Source of the DNA: Streptomyces sp. T39
GTDB lineage: Bacteria; Actinomycetota; Actinomycetes; Streptomycetales; Streptomycetaceae
Direction of reading: 5' to 3'
Length of the DNA: 41,709 bases
NCBI RefSeq assembly: GCF_008042045.1
Contig: NZ_RDBP01000012.1
Coordinates: 1,796,834-1,838,542 of the forward strand
A program made the translations under genes and the position numbers. This document shows positions 17,976 through 27,863 of this stretch, piece after piece. The notes beneath the pieces are model-generated. The model worked only from the letters and a program-made list of their open reading frames with translations, was not told where the DNA came from and did no database searches. The number at the start of each line of letters is the position of its first letter. Within the stretch, counting starts at the first letter, position 1.

Positions 17976-19676
17976 GTGACGAGCAGCAGGCTGGAACCTC
18001 CTACCCACACCACCGGCGCACACCGGGCGCACCGCCGCCAGTCCCGTTCGGCCTCCGAGCGGCCTCCCGCACGCTACGAGCCGTACCTCGACGGCCTGTT
18101 CACCTACTGCCTCTCCGTCCTGTGCGACCACGACGCGGCGACGGCGGTGCTCGGCGACGTCCTCGCCGTCGCCGAACGCCAGCGCACCCGCTGCCCCTCC
18201 GAGGAGCCCGCCCGCAAGGCGTGGCTGTACGCGCTCGCCCGGTGGGCCTGTCTGCGCCGACTGGCCGAACAGCGCCGCAGGCGCCCCGGCGCGCACACCG
18301 GCCGCCCGGCCGAGACCTCGGGCACCGACGGGCCCCGGGACGGCGGGCGGGCCGCGGACACGGACGGGCGGCGTCGCGCCGAACTGGCTCTGCTGGCCTG
18401 GCCGGAGGCGGCCGGCACCACCCCCGAGCAGCGCGAGGCCCTCGAACTGTCCGTCCGCCACGGCCTCGGCCACGCCGGCGTCGCCTCGGTGCTCGGCCTC
18501 GGCCCGGCCGCCGCGCGCGAGCTGCTGGCCGCGGCCGCCTGCGAGGTGGAGCGGACCAGGGCGGCCCTCGCCGTGGTGGAGCGCGGCAGCTGTCCCTCGG
18601 TCGCCCGGCTCACCGGCGACAGCCGCGTCGTGCTCTCCGCCGCCCTGCGGCGGGAGCTCGTGCGCCATGTCGACGACTGCCCCCGGTGCCGCCGGGCCGC
18701 GGAGCGGGCCGGCGCGGCGGGCCCGTGGCCGGGCGCGGAGTTGGTCCCCGAGGCGCTGCCGATCCTGAAGGCCCCGCGTTCCGCCGCCTATCTGGCCATG
18801 CACCGGGTGCCGCGCGCCCGGACGGGCGCGCTGCGGTTCGGCCCCGGCGGCTTCCCGCTGGACCCGAAGGACCACGCCGCGCGGCGCGACCGGCTGCGGG
18901 CCCGGGCGGTGACCACGACCGTCGTCGCCACGGTCGTCGCGGCCCCGGTCCTCGCCCTGTGGGCGGCCTACCGGGGCGCCCCCCTGACGGGGGAGGCCGA
19001 GCGCGGGCCCGCCGTGAGCGCCGAGGACGGCTCCGGGGGCGGCCGCTACGGCCACTACGAGAACGCGGGCAACGCCAGCGCCCGGCCGGACCCCCGGTTC
19101 ACGGCCGACCGCCACGCCCCGGACGTCTCGGTCGAGGTGATCAGCACCGGCCCTCCGGCGCCCCCGTCCGCGTCCGGCGCCGGGCCCGGCAGGATCACCG
19201 TCGCGGCGCGGCCGGGCGGGGACACGACGCTGATCACGCTCACGGCGTGGGGCGGTTCGCCGGTCACCTGGTCGCTCTGGACGGACGCCTCCTGGCTCCG
19301 GATCTCCCGTTCCTCCGGCACGCTCGAACCCGGCGAAACGATCACTCTCCAGGTCACCGTCGACACCGCCCGCGAGCCGGCCGGCTACTGGCGTGCCCAG
19401 GTCGGGGTCGACCCCTCCGGCGCGCTCGTCGCCATCCGGGGGCGCGGGGAGCACGGCACGGTGTCCCGTCCGGCGGTGCCCAGCCGCCCGGATCCGACGT
19501 CTCCGCCGTCGAGTCCGCCGCCGACGTCCCCCGGACCGGATCCGACGACGCCGCCCCCGACCAGCGAGCCGCCGACATCACCCGGGCCCGACCCGACGGG
19601 CCCGCCGCCGTCGTCCGATCCGCCGCCCGCCTCCGATCCGCCGCCCGGCCCGGACACCCCGCCGCCGTCCGGCTGA
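17976..19676 (+). CDS. Membrane protein fusing a sigma-factor-like region, zinc anti-sigma-like motif and BACON domain
   Basis: Single 566-residue polypeptide with an unusual order. Residues ~34-100 resemble ECF sigma region 2 (YLDGLFTYCLSVLCDHDAA ... KAWLYALARWACLRRL); ~148-195 resemble region 4 (TPEQREALELSVRHGLGHAG, VASVLGLGPAAARELL). Then C206-x24-H231-x3-C235-x2-C238 (RHVDDCPRC) fits the zinc-binding anti-sigma signature. One TM helix spans ~312-331. Outside, residues ~405-490 form a BACON-type beta domain (TLTAWGGSPVTWSLW, DASWLRISRSSGTLEPGE), followed by a ~70-residue Pro/Ser/Asp tail with PGPDP repeats. GTG 17976 is preferred over GTG 17949 because TACGGT lies 6 bases upstream. Possible roles: membrane-tethered regulator releasing its sigma-like part, or a catalytically dead sensor. 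Whether the sigma part binds RNA polymerase is unknown. Confidence 0.8.
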   Translation: MTSSRLEPPTHTTGAHRAHRRQSRSASERPPARYEPYLDGLFTYCLSVLCDHDAATAVLGDVLAVAERQRTRCPSEEPARKAWLYALARWACLRRLAEQRRRRPGAHTGRPAETSGTDGPRDGGRAADTDGRRRAELALLAWPEAAGTTPEQREALELSVRHGLGHAGVASVLGLGPAAARELLAAAACEVERTRAALAVVERGSCPSVARLTGDSRVVLSAALRRELVRHVDDCPRCRRAAERAGAAGPWPGAELVPEALPILKAPRSAAYLAMHRVPRARTGALRFGPGGFPLDPKDHAARRDRLRARAVTTTVVATVVAAPVLALWAAYRGAPLTGEAERGPAVSAEDGSGGGRYGHYENAGNASARPDPRFTADRHAPDVSVEVISTGPPAPPSASGAGPGRITVAARPGGDTTLITLTAWGGSPVTWSLWTDASWLRISRSSGTLEPGETITLQVTVDTAREPAGYWRAQVGVDPSGALVAIRGRGEHGTVSRPAVPSRPDPTSPPSSPPPTSPGPDPTTPPPTSEPPTSPGPDPTGPPPSSDPPPASDPPPGPDTPPPSG

Positions 19677-19729
19677 ACGGCACCGTGCGCCCGTCAGACG
19701 CCCCGGCCGGGGCCGCCCGGGACTTACGG

Positions 19730-19760
19730 CGGGCCGGGCGGGCGCGGCCCGCCCGGCCCG
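19730..19760. terminator. Hairpin between convergent genes
   Basis: Perfect 14-bp inverted repeat (19730-19743 / 19747-19760) with a 3-base loop, between the sigma-BACON gene and the minus-strand cysteine-rich protein gene. Confidence 0.8.
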
Positions 19761-19774
19761 TGCCGCCCGCCCGC

Positions 19775-20602
19775 TCAGCGCGCCCCCGGCTCCGTCCGCC
19801 GGCCTGGATCGGCCGGGTGCGGCGCGACCAGTGGCAGCGACGACGCCAGCCGGGCCTCGCACAGCTCCACCAGCACGTCGTACGCCTCCTTGCCCATCAG
19901 CTCGGTCAGCTCCGGCCGGTACGTCACATAGACCGGCTCGCCCGCGCCGTGCGCCGAGGTCGCCGAGGTGCACCACCAGTGCAGGTCGTGCCCGCCCGAA
20001 CCCCAGCCCCTGCGGTCGTACTCACCGATCGAGATCTGCAGCACCCGGGTGTCGTCCGGCCGGTCGATCCAGTCGTACGTCCGCCGCACCGGCAGCTGCC
20101 AGCACACGTCCGGTTTGGTCTCCAGCGGCTCCCGGCCCTCCCGCAGCGCCAGGATGTGCAGCGAGCAGCCCGCGCCGCCCGCGAAGCCCGGACGGTTCTG
20201 GAAGATGCACGAGCCCTCCCAGCGGCGCGTCTGGCGCTCCCCGTCCTCGTCCTCCTCCACCCAGCCGGTGCGGGTGCCCTCGCCGTGGAACTGCCACAGC
20301 TCCGGCGTCAGGCGCGCCACATGGCCGGCGACGCGCCGCTCGTCGTCCTCGTCGGAGAAGTGCGCCCCCAGCGTGCAGCAGCCGTCGTCCGCGCGCCCCG
20401 CCTGGATCCCCTGGCAGCCGCTGCCGAAGATGCAGGTCCAGCGTGAGGTCAGCCACGTCAGATCGCAGCGGAAGACCTGTTCGTCGTCCGCGGGATCGGG
20501 GAACTCCACCCAGGCCCGGGGGAAGTCCAGGCCCTTCTCGTCCTGCTCGGTCTGCTGCACGGGAGCGGCTTTGCCCGGCTTCGCCTTTTTCGTCTTTGGC
20601 AC
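19775..20602 (-). CDS. Conserved actinobacterial cysteine-rich protein (Rv0495c-like)
   Basis: 275 residues, soluble, no signal peptide. Function unknown. A Lys-rich start ([11 protein letters not shown]) precedes a compact domain with several conserved-looking Cys/His clusters: [51 protein letters not shown]. The clusters recall the Cys-based metal-binding layout of the YkgJ/DUF3109 group, but I cannot prove membership. From memory, the M. tuberculosis gene beside ppx1 (Rv0495c) is the counterpart, so pairing with ppx is old. GTG 20602 is the start; TACGCT lies 6 bases upstream on the minus strand. Its promoter is back to back with that of ppx, only 40 bases away. A metal or Fe-S cluster role is a reasonable hypothesis. 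Confidence 0.85.
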   Translation of the reverse strand: MPKTKKAKPGKAAPVQQTEQDEKGLDFPRAWVEFPDPADDEQVFRCDLTWLTSRWTCIFGSGCQGIQAGRADDGCCTLGAHFSDEDDERRVAGHVARLTPELWQFHGEGTRTGWVEEDEDGERQTRRWEGSCIFQNRPGFAGGAGCSLHILALREGREPLETKPDVCWQLPVRRTYDWIDRPDDTRVLQISIGEYDRRGWGSGGHDLHWWCTSATSAHGAGEPVYVTYRPELTELMGKEAYDVLVELCEARLASSLPLVAPHPADPGRRTEPGAR

Positions 20603-20642
20603 AGCTCCAGCGTATGCGCGAGACCGCAGTAGCGTTCCGTCC

Positions 20643-21578
20643 ATGAGACTCGGAGTCCTCGACGTCGGTTCGAACACGGTGCACCTGCTGGCGGTGGACG
20701 CCCACCCCGGGGCGCGCCCGCTGCCCGCGCACTCCCACAAGGCGGAGCTGCGTCTCGCCGAGCTGCTCGACGCGGAGGGCAACATCGGCCCCGAGGGCAT
20801 CGGTCTGCTGGCCAAGACCATCGGCGAGGCCCTCCAGGCCGCCGAGGACCAGGGGTGCGAGGAGGTCCTCTCCTTCGCCACGTCCGCCGTCCGCGAGGCG
20901 GGCAACGCCGACCACGTGCTGGCCACGGTGAAGGCCGAGACCGGGGTCGACCTCACCGTGCTCTCGGGCGGGGACGAGGCCCGGCTCACCTTCCTCGCGG
21001 TCCGCCGCTGGTTCGGCTGGTCCGCGGGCAAGCTGCTCGTCCTCGACATCGGCGGCGGCTCCCTGGAGATCGCGTACGGCATGGACGAGGACCCCGCCGT
21101 CGCCGTCTCCCTTCCGCTGGGCGCGGGACGGCTGACCGCCAGCCGCCTGCCCGGCGACCCGCCGGACCCCCAGGACGTGAAGGCCCTGCGCCGCTACGTC
21201 CGCGCCGAGATCGCCCGGACCGTCGGACAGTTCAGCAGACTCGGCAGGCCGGACCACATCGTCGCCACCTCCAAGACGTTCAAGCAGCTCGCCCGCATAG
21301 CCGGCGCCGCGCGGACCGCCGAGGGCGTGTACGTGCAGCGCGATCTGAGTCGTTCGTCACTCGCCGAGTGGGTGCCGCGGCTCGCCACCATGACCGTCGC
21401 CGACCGCGCCGAGCTGCCCGGCGTCTCCCCGGGCCGGGCCGGACAACTGCTGGCAGGAGCCCTGGTGGCGGAGGCCGCGATGGACCTCTTCGGCGCCGAA
21501 CGGCTGGAGATCTGCCCCTGGGCGCTGCGCGAGGGCGTCATCCTGCGCCGGCTCGATCACCTGCCGGCCGACGGGTAG
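20643..21578 (+). CDS. ppx: Exopolyphosphatase / pppGpp phosphohydrolase (Ppx/GppA family)
   Basis: ASKHA-fold phosphatase that degrades polyphosphate or converts pppGpp to ppGpp. The 311 residues show the N-terminal phosphate-binding motif [13 protein letters not shown], the second motif [15 protein letters not shown], and the C-terminal IPWALREG-like end ([13 protein letters not shown]). It is the short two-domain form, like M. tuberculosis Ppx1, without the extra C-terminal HD-like domain of E. coli Ppx (over 500 aa). Some substitutions from the consensus (HLLAVD in place of RLLV) are common in actinobacteria. ATG 20643 has no Shine-Dalgarno but TAGCGT (20630-20635) 7 bases upstream, suggesting a leaderless transcript. 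The isomerase gene follows 42 bases downstream with its own -10 box. Confidence 0.93.
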   Translation: MRLGVLDVGSNTVHLLAVDAHPGARPLPAHSHKAELRLAELLDAEGNIGPEGIGLLAKTIGEALQAAEDQGCEEVLSFATSAVREAGNADHVLATVKAETGVDLTVLSGGDEARLTFLAVRRWFGWSAGKLLVLDIGGGSLEIAYGMDEDPAVAVSLPLGAGRLTASRLPGDPPDPQDVKALRRYVRAEIARTVGQFSRLGRPDHIVATSKTFKQLARIAGAARTAEGVYVQRDLSRSSLAEWVPRLATMTVADRAELPGVSPGRAGQLLAGALVAEAAMDLFGAERLEICPWALREGVILRRLDHLPADG

Positions 21579-21620
21579 CACGCTCCCTACCGACGAGTTC
21601 GTCCCTTTAGGCTGTCCCTC

Positions 21621-22439
21621 GTGGCAGAACCAGTGGTGCGCATCCCGGACGCGAAGGTCGTCCTGTCGACGGCCTCCGTCTACCCGGAGTCCACGGCGAC
21701 GGCCTTCGAGGTCGCCGCGCGCCTCGGCTACGACGGCGTCGAGGTCATGGTCTGGACGGATCCGGTCAGTCAGGACATCGAGGCCCTCCGCAGGCTCTCC
21801 GACTACCACCAGGTCCCCGTCCACGCCGTCCACGCGCCCTGCCTGCTGATCACCCAGCGCGTCTGGTCCACCGACCCCTGGGTCAAGCTCCAGCGGGCGC
21901 AGGCCGCGGCCGAGAAGCTCGGCGCGTCGACGGTCGTCGTGCACCCGCCGTTCCGCTGGCAGCGCCAGTACGGCCGCGATTTCGTGCGGGGCATCTGGCG
22001 GATGGCGGACGAGACCGACGTCCGCTTCGCGGTGGAGAACATGTACCCGTGGCGCTACCGGGACCGCGAGATGCTCGCGTACGCACCCGACTGGGACGTC
22101 ACCAAGGACGACTACCGTCACTTCACGGTCGACCTCTCGCACACCGCGACCTCGCGGACCGACACCATGGCCATGGTCGACCGCATGGGGGACCGGCTCG
22201 CCCATGTCCACCTCGCCGACGGCAAGGGCTCGGCCAAGGACGAGCACCTGGTCCCCGGCCGGGGCGACCAGCCCTGCGCGGAGCTGCTGGAGCGGCTGGC
22301 GCGCACCGGTTTCGACGGCCATGTCGTCATCGAGGTCAACACCCGGCGCGCGATGTCGGCCGCCGAGCGCGAGGCGGACCTCGCCGAGGCGCTGGCCTTC
22401 ACCCGGCTGCATCTGGCCTCCGCGTCCCGCATCTCATGA
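21621..22439 (+). CDS. Sugar phosphate isomerase/epimerase (AP-endonuclease-2 TIM-barrel superfamily)
   Basis: 272-residue TIM-barrel protein expected to bind a divalent metal and isomerise a sugar or related polyol; true substrate unknown. Likely metal ligands sit at the usual strand ends: [14 protein letters not shown] (Glu), VDLSHTATS (Asp/His), [10 protein letters not shown] (His), and HVVIEVNTR (Glu). Start GTG 21621 follows a TAGGCT box (21610-21615) by 5 bases with no Shine-Dalgarno, so the message is probably leaderless. It overlaps the next tetR gene by four bases (ATGA), implying co-translation. Placement after ppx matches Rv0496-Rv0498 in mycobacteria as I recall. Confidence 0.88.
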   Translation: MAEPVVRIPDAKVVLSTASVYPESTATAFEVAARLGYDGVEVMVWTDPVSQDIEALRRLSDYHQVPVHAVHAPCLLITQRVWSTDPWVKLQRAQAAAEKLGASTVVVHPPFRWQRQYGRDFVRGIWRMADETDVRFAVENMYPWRYRDREMLAYAPDWDVTKDDYRHFTVDLSHTATSRTDTMAMVDRMGDRLAHVHLADGKGSAKDEHLVPGRGDQPCAELLERLARTGFDGHVVIEVNTRRAMSAAEREADLAEALAFTRLHLASASRIS

Positions 22440-23059
22440 CCGAGGAGCCCAGGCGGCGCGGCCGGCCCGCCCGGAAGGCGGCGGGCGAGGGGCCCGGCGC
22501 GCGGGAGCGGATCCTCGAGGCCGCACGGGCGGAGTTCGCCGAGCGGGGCTACGACCGGACGACCATGCGCGGCATCGCGCGGGCGGCCGGTGTGGACTCC
22601 GCGCTCGTCCACCACTACTTCGGCACCAAGGACGACGTCTTCGCGGCCTCCATCGAGATCTCCTTCGAGCCCGCGCTCGTCGTCCCGACGATCCTCGGAC
22701 CCTCGCCGGAGGGCATCGGCGAGCGGCTGGCCCGCTACTTCATCGCGGTCTGGGAGAACCCGGTCAGCCGGGCCCCGATGCTCGCGGTCATCCGCTCGGC
22801 GCTCACCCACGAGGGGGCGGCGAAGGTGATGCGCACCTTCGTGGTGCGCCGGCTGCTGGAGCGGGTGGCGGCCGAACTGGACGTGCCGGACGCCCGGTTC
22901 CGGGCCGAACTCGCGGCGTCCCACATGGTCGGGATCGCCATGCTGCGCTACGTGCTGAAGGTCGAGCCGCTGGCGTCGGCGGACCCCGAGGAGATCGTGC
23001 GGATGGTGGCGCCGACCCTCCAGCGCTATCTCACCGAGCCGGGGCCGGCCCGGGACTGA
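22436..23059 (+). CDS. TetR-family transcriptional regulator
   Basis: 207 residues. A disordered Arg/Gly-rich N-tail ([11 protein letters not shown]) is followed by the TetR helix-turn-helix: [44 protein letters not shown]. The C-terminal domain resembles the TetR_C family with a long ligand pocket (residues ~90-200). It is translationally coupled to the sugar-phosphate isomerase by an ATGA overlap, so the regulator is made together with that enzyme. It may control this operon or ilvD downstream, but no matching palindrome is evident at either promoter. Ligand unknown. Confidence 0.92.
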   Translation: MTEEPRRRGRPARKAAGEGPGARERILEAARAEFAERGYDRTTMRGIARAAGVDSALVHHYFGTKDDVFAASIEISFEPALVVPTILGPSPEGIGERLARYFIAVWENPVSRAPMLAVIRSALTHEGAAKVMRTFVVRRLLERVAAELDVPDARFRAELAASHMVGIAMLRYVLKVEPLASADPEEIVRMVAPTLQRYLTEPGPARD

Positions 23060-23219
23060 GCCGGGCCGGCCTCCGGGCCTGCCGGGGACCGAGCCGGATC
23101 CGCCCGGGGGCGCGACCGAGGACTGAGCCGGTCGTCCCGCATTCCGGACGCGCTGTCCAGATCTTGGAGTGGCGGCGTACGCTCGATGCAGGTACACCCG
23201 TCACGAGGAGCGAGCGACG

Positions 23220-25073
23220 ATGCCCGAGCTGAGGTCCCGCACTGTCACCCACGGCCGCAACATGGCGGGCGCACGCGCCCTGATGCGGGCCTCCGGTGTA
23301 CCGGGTGCCGACATCGGGCGGAAGCCGATCATCGCCGTGGCCAACTCGTTCACCGAGTTCGTCCCCGGCCACACCCACCTCCAGCCGGTGGGCCGGATCG
23401 TCTCCGAGGCCATCACCGCCGCCGGCGGCATCGCCCGCGAGTTCAACACGATCGCCGTCGACGACGGCATCGCCATGGGCCACGGCGGCATGCTCTACAG
23501 CCTGCCCTCGCGCGACCTGATCGCGGACAGCGTGGAGTACATGGTCGAGGCGCACTGCGCCGACGCCCTGATCTGCATCTCCAACTGCGACAAGATCACC
23601 CCCGGCATGCTGATGGCGGCCCTGCGCCTGAACATCCCCGCGGTGTTCGTCTCCGGCGGCCCCATGGAGTCCGGCCGGGCCACCCTCGTCGACGGCACCG
23701 TCCGCACCCTCGACCTGGTCGACGCGATCTCCGAGGCCGTCAACGACAAGGTCTCCGACGAGGACATCCTCCGTATCGAGGAGAACGCCTGTCCCACCTG
23801 CGGATCGTGCTCCGGCATGTTCACCGCCAACTCGATGAACTGCCTGACCGAGGCCATCGGCCTCTCCCTGCCGGGCAACGGCTCCGTCCTCGCCACCCAC
23901 ACCGCCCGCCGCGCGCTCTACGAGAACGCCGCCCGGACGGTCGTCGACATCACCCGCCGCTACTACGACGAGGACGACGCCTCCGTCCTGCCGCGCAACA
24001 TCGCCACCCGCGCGGCGTTCGAGAACGCCATGGCCCTCGACATCGCCATGGGCGGCTCCACCAACACGATCCTCCACCTGCTCGCCGCCGCCCAGGAGGC
24101 CGAGCTCGACTACGGCCTGAGCGACATGGACACCGTGTCGCGCCGGGTGCCCTGCCTGGCCAAGGTCGCCCCCAACGTCGCGCCGCGCGGCACGTACTAC
24201 ATGGAGGACGTGCACCGCGCCGGCGGCATCCCCGCGATCCTGGGCGAGCTGTACCGCGCCGGGCTGCTCAACGAGGACGTCCACGCCGTCCACTCCCGCT
24301 CCGTCAAGGAGTGGCTGGGCACCTGGGACGTCCGCGGCGGCTCCCCGTCGGAGGAGGCCGTCGAGCTGTTCCACGCGGCCCCCGGCTGCGTGCGCTCCGC
24401 CGAGGCCTTCTCCCAGTCCGAACGCTGGGACGCCCTCGACGTCGACGCGGCCGGCGGCTGCATCCGGGACGCGGCCCACGCGTACTCGAAGGACGGCGGC
24501 CTCGCGGTGCTCCGCGGCAACCTCGCCGTCGACGGCTGCGTGGTGAAGACGGCCGGCGTCGACGAGTCGATCTGGACCTTCGAGGGCCCGGCCGTGGTCT
24601 GCGAGTCGCAGGAAGAGGCCGTCGAGAAGATCCTCAACAAGCAGATCACCCACGGCGACGTCGTCGTCATCCGCTACGAGGGCCCCAAGGGCGGCCCCGG
24701 CATGCAGGAGATGCTCTACCCGACCTCCTTCCTCAAGGGCCGCGGTCTCGGCAAGACCTGCGCGCTGGTGACGGACGGCCGGTTCTCCGGCGGCACCTCG
24801 GGTCTGTCGATCGGCCACGCCTCCCCGGAGGCGGCGTCCGGCGGCACGATCGCGCTCGTCGAGGACGGCGACCGGATCCGCATCGACATCCCGGCCCGCT
24901 CCATCGACCTGCTCGTGGACGACGCCACCCTGGCATCCCGGCGCGAGGCCCTGAACGGCGCGTACGCCCCCAGGAACCGCGAACGCAAGGTCTCCGCGGC
25001 GCTGCGCGCCTACGCGGCGATGGCGACCAGCGCGGACAAGGGCGCGGTGCGCGACGTCTCGCGTCTGGGCTGA
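23220..25073 (+). CDS. ilvD: Dihydroxy-acid dehydratase IlvD
   Basis: Iron-sulphur enzyme that dehydrates dihydroxy-isovalerate and dihydroxy-methylvalerate in valine, leucine and isoleucine synthesis. The 617-residue length matches the E. coli-type long form. Cluster and active-site motifs: [32 protein letters not shown], the Mg/lysine region [12 protein letters not shown], and [19 protein letters not shown] near the C-terminus with the catalytic Ser region. ATG 23220 is set by GAGGAG (23205-23210). No leader peptide or attenuator for branched-chain amino acids is visible in the 160-base upstream gap; a TTGGAG/TACGCT pair (23164, 23178) may be the promoter, but the spacer is short. Confidence 0.97.
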   Translation: MPELRSRTVTHGRNMAGARALMRASGVPGADIGRKPIIAVANSFTEFVPGHTHLQPVGRIVSEAITAAGGIAREFNTIAVDDGIAMGHGGMLYSLPSRDLIADSVEYMVEAHCADALICISNCDKITPGMLMAALRLNIPAVFVSGGPMESGRATLVDGTVRTLDLVDAISEAVNDKVSDEDILRIEENACPTCGSCSGMFTANSMNCLTEAIGLSLPGNGSVLATHTARRALYENAARTVVDITRRYYDEDDASVLPRNIATRAAFENAMALDIAMGGSTNTILHLLAAAQEAELDYGLSDMDTVSRRVPCLAKVAPNVAPRGTYYMEDVHRAGGIPAILGELYRAGLLNEDVHAVHSRSVKEWLGTWDVRGGSPSEEAVELFHAAPGCVRSAEAFSQSERWDALDVDAAGGCIRDAAHAYSKDGGLAVLRGNLAVDGCVVKTAGVDESIWTFEGPAVVCESQEEAVEKILNKQITHGDVVVIRYEGPKGGPGMQEMLYPTSFLKGRGLGKTCALVTDGRFSGGTSGLSIGHASPEAASGGTIALVEDGDRIRIDIPARSIDLLVDDATLASRREALNGAYAPRNRERKVSAALRAYAAMATSADKGAVRDVSRLG

Positions 25074-25090
25074 CCGCCCCGCACGACCGC

Positions 25091-25128
25091 CGGCCCCGCC
25101 CGCGCCCCACGGCGCGCGGGCGGGGCCG
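25091..25128. terminator. Terminator between ilvD and the kinase gene
   Basis: 15-bp inverted repeat (25091-25105 / 25114-25128) with an 8-base loop, 18 bases after the ilvD stop and downstream of the convergent kinase gene. Confidence 0.75.
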
Positions 25129-25196
25129 ACGCGTGTCGTGTCCGGGGCCGCCGGGCCGCCCAGGGCCGGGCGCCCCGAGCGGGACCGGCCGGGTCG

Positions 25197-27383
25197 TCAC
25201 CAGCGGGACGGGTTCCTCGCGTCCACCGCGAAGACGGAGCCGTCGGGGGCCGTCGCGTAGACCCGGCCGGGGGCGGTGACGGGGGCCGGGAGGACGGAGG
25301 CGTGGCGGCCGCCGCCCATGCGGGGCTTCGTCTGGCCGACGAGGCGGCCCCGCCCGGCGTCCACGGCCAGCAGCCGCCCGTCGCCGGCGGACAGGTACAC
25401 ATGGCCGCCGCGGGGCGCCGGCCGGGACAGGTGCGCCACCGCCGTCTCCAGCCGCCACCGCTCGGCGCCGGCGCTCCTCGCGGTGTCGACGGCGAGGAGC
25501 GAACCCCCCGCGCCGACCACGTAGACCACGTCCCCCGCCACCGCCGCCTGCGCCTGGTCGAGCGGAGCGGTCAGCCCGACGCGGCGCGACGGGTGGCCCG
25601 GCGCGGCCGTGTCCAGCCGGACGACCGCGTCGGTGAAGCCCTCCGCGTCCGTCGCCAGCAGATGGAGCGCGCCGTCGCCTGCGGCCACGGGCGTCAGCGA
25701 GCCCTTCAGGCGCTCCGTCCACAGCACCCGGCCGTCGGCCGGGCCGACGGCGGTGACGCGGGTGGAGGTGCCGTCGGCGGAGGGCGTGGTGGCGAAGACG
25801 GGGCCGGTCCCGTCCGGCGTGCCCGTCCACTCGGTACCGGCCCCGCCGTGCCGTCCGCTCCAGCGGTCGGCGCCGGTGGCGGCGTCGACCGCCCGCACCG
25901 CACCCTCCGCGCTCACCAGCAGCACCAGACCGCCGGCCTGGCGGACGGTCGCGTACGCCGACACGTCGCGTTCCCAGCGCACCGTGCCGGACGCGGGATC
26001 GAGCGCCCGGTAGCGGGTGCCGCCGGGCGGGAGCACCTGGAGCACCCCACCGGCGGCCACCGGCGCCGCCCCCTCGTCACCCGGCCCGGCCCGCGTTCCG
26101 TCCGGGCCCGCGCCGGCGGACCAGAGCACCGCCCCGCCGGCCGGATCCAGCCGGGCCACCCCGACACCCGCGCCGGAGCAGTAGAGCGCGGTGCCCGCGG
26201 TCGTACAGGCCGGCGCCCGGCCGTCCGCCGCGGCCCCGCCGAGCGTCGTGCTCCAGGGCCGGAAGGGTTCCGGAGCGGCGGCGGGCCGCCGCGGCGGGAC
26301 CTCGTCCGGTGCGCCGACGAAGGCGGCGCCGGCGGCCCCGGCCGACCCGAGCACCACGGCGAGGGCGGCCCACAGGACCACCGGGCGGCGCCGCCACCAC
26401 GCCGCCCCCGACGGCCCGCGCGGGCGCCGCCGCGTCCCGTCGGCCCCCCTCTCCTCCGTGTCCCCGGCCCCGGGCTCCGGCACCGCGTCCTCCCCGGCGG
26501 GCGCCGCCGGGGAGCGCTGGGCCGGTATGTAGGCCTGGGTGTCGGACGCCGCCGACGGCGACGACGCGCGCAGCGCCACCATCAGTTCGTACGGCGTCGG
26601 CCGTTCCTGCGGCTCCTTCGCCAGGCAGCGGCGCAGCAGCGGCACGAGCCCCTCGGGCACACCGGCCAGATCGGGCTCGTTGTGCACCACCTGGTAGGCC
26701 ACGATGTAGGGGCTGTCCGAGTCGAACGGGCCCCGGCCGGTGGCCGCGTGGACGAGCACGGCGCCGAGCGCGAAGACGTCCGCCTCGGGACCCACCTCCC
26801 GGGGACGCTGGAACTGCTCGGGCGCCATGAACGGCGGCGTGCCGATCAGCTTGCCGGTCTCCGTGCGCAGATCGCTGTCGGTGGGACGGGAGATGCCGAA
26901 GTCGATCACTTTCGGCCCATCCTGCGCCAGGAGCACGTTGCTGGGTTTGAGATCGCGGTGCACCACGCCGGCGCGGTGGATGTCCCGCAGCGCCTCGGCC
27001 AGCCCGGCGCCCACCCGCTGCAACTCGGCGGGAGCGAGAGGACCGTTCCGCTTCACCCGCTCCGCGAGGGTGGGGCCGTCGATGAAGAGCGTGGCCATCC
27101 ACGGGCGGCCGGCCTCGGGGTCGGCGTCCACGACCGGTGCCGTGAACGCCCCGCTGACCCGCCGCGCAGCCGCCACCTCTTGGCGAAAACGCGCCCTGAA
27201 CTCGGGGTCCGAGGCGTGCTCGGCGTGAATGACCTTGACCGCCAGCCGCAGCCCCGACGCGGACGTGGCGAGATGGACGACCCCCATGCCGCCCGTGCCG
27301 AGACAGTCCTCCAAGGGGTACTGACCGGCATATTCCGGATGTTCCGCTTCCGGGAACGGCCCGGCGCTTTGCAGCGGTGGCAT
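25197..27383 (-). CDS. Membrane Ser/Thr protein kinase with extracytoplasmic PQQ-like beta-propeller
   Basis: Hanks-type kinase of 728 residues. Kinase domain ~25-280: Gly loop LGTGGMGVV, Lys in LAVKVI, catalytic HRDLKPSN, DFG in VIDFGIS, APE in PFMAPEQ. A Ser/Pro/Glu-rich juxtamembrane linker leads to one TM helix (VVLWAALAVVLGSAGAAGAAF, ~335-355). The rest (~370-728) has repeated blocks of the form DPA.G...W...(LYCSGAGVGVARLDPAG, YRALDPASGTVRWERD, VRAVDAATGADRW, LLAVDAGRGRLVG), typical of PQQ-like propellers as in the PknD/BamB group; this part would be outside and may sense ligand. Start ATG 27383 has GGGGGTGGGAG just upstream; GTG 27410 is an alternative. A TAGGCT box (27424-27429, minus) fits the promoter. 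Confidence 0.9.
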   Translation of the reverse strand: MPPLQSAGPFPEAEHPEYAGQYPLEDCLGTGGMGVVHLATSASGLRLAVKVIHAEHASDPEFRARFRQEVAAARRVSGAFTAPVVDADPEAGRPWMATLFIDGPTLAERVKRNGPLAPAELQRVGAGLAEALRDIHRAGVVHRDLKPSNVLLAQDGPKVIDFGISRPTDSDLRTETGKLIGTPPFMAPEQFQRPREVGPEADVFALGAVLVHAATGRGPFDSDSPYIVAYQVVHNEPDLAGVPEGLVPLLRRCLAKEPQERPTPYELMVALRASSPSAASDTQAYIPAQRSPAAPAGEDAVPEPGAGDTEERGADGTRRRPRGPSGAAWWRRRPVVLWAALAVVLGSAGAAGAAFVGAPDEVPPRRPAAAPEPFRPWSTTLGGAAADGRAPACTTAGTALYCSGAGVGVARLDPAGGAVLWSAGAGPDGTRAGPGDEGAAPVAAGGVLQVLPPGGTRYRALDPASGTVRWERDVSAYATVRQAGGLVLLVSAEGAVRAVDAATGADRWSGRHGGAGTEWTGTPDGTGPVFATTPSADGTSTRVTAVGPADGRVLWTERLKGSLTPVAAGDGALHLLATDAEGFTDAVVRLDTAAPGHPSRRVGLTAPLDQAQAAVAGDVVYVVGAGGSLLAVDTARSAGAERWRLETAVAHLSRPAPRGGHVYLSAGDGRLLAVDAGRGRLVGQTKPRMGGGRHASVLPAPVTAPGRVYATAPDGSVFAVDARNPSRW

Positions 27384-27521
27384 CTCCCACCCCCGTTTGA
27401 TGGTGCCCACGCGCGACGCACGGAGCCTAGTCGATGGTGCGTGCGATCAAGCCACAGCTTGCTAGCCTGCGCGCGGCGAACACGCCGAATCAGGTGTCGT
27501 GTCGACGGGGGGAGAAGCCCA

Positions 27522-27830
27522 GTGGCTGTCGAAGAGGTGGAGAGCGAGCTCGTGGCGGTCGAGGAGGCCGCCGCGTACACGGTCAAGCGGTATCCGGTCG
27601 CCCCGGATGTCCGGCTCAACGTCCGGTCCGGTCCGGGGACCAACTACCGGCTGATCAAGGTACTTCCGTACGGCGCCAGCGTCCCGATCAACTGCCAGAC
27701 GCCGGGGGAGACGGTCACCGGGCCGTACGGCACGAGCAACATCTGGGACAACATCGCCAACGGCCAGTTCGTCGCGGACGCGTACGTCCGAACGGGCAGC
27801 GACGGCTACGTCGCCATCCGCTGTGCCTGA
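27522..27830 (+). CDS. Small SH3-domain protein without signal peptide
   Basis: 102 residues: an acidic N-terminal stretch (VEEVESELVAVEEAAAY) followed by a bacterial SH3b domain (LNVRSGPGTNYRLIKVLPYG, then a Cys-containing strand INCQTPG and a final IRCA). Two Cys near the ends of the domain could form a disulphide if exported, but no signal peptide or TM helix is visible, even from upstream in-frame codons. GTG 27522 is preceded by GGGGGGAG at 27507-27514. SH3b domains usually bind peptidoglycan or peptides; here the binding partner is unknown. It is divergent from the kinase gene and could be a kinase partner, an inference from position only. Confidence 0.85.
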   Translation: MAVEEVESELVAVEEAAAYTVKRYPVAPDVRLNVRSGPGTNYRLIKVLPYGASVPINCQTPGETVTGPYGTSNIWDNIANGQFVADAYVRTGSDGYVAIRCA

Positions 27831-27863
27831 CCCGGCAGCGGCCGAGCGGGGATAATCGACCCC

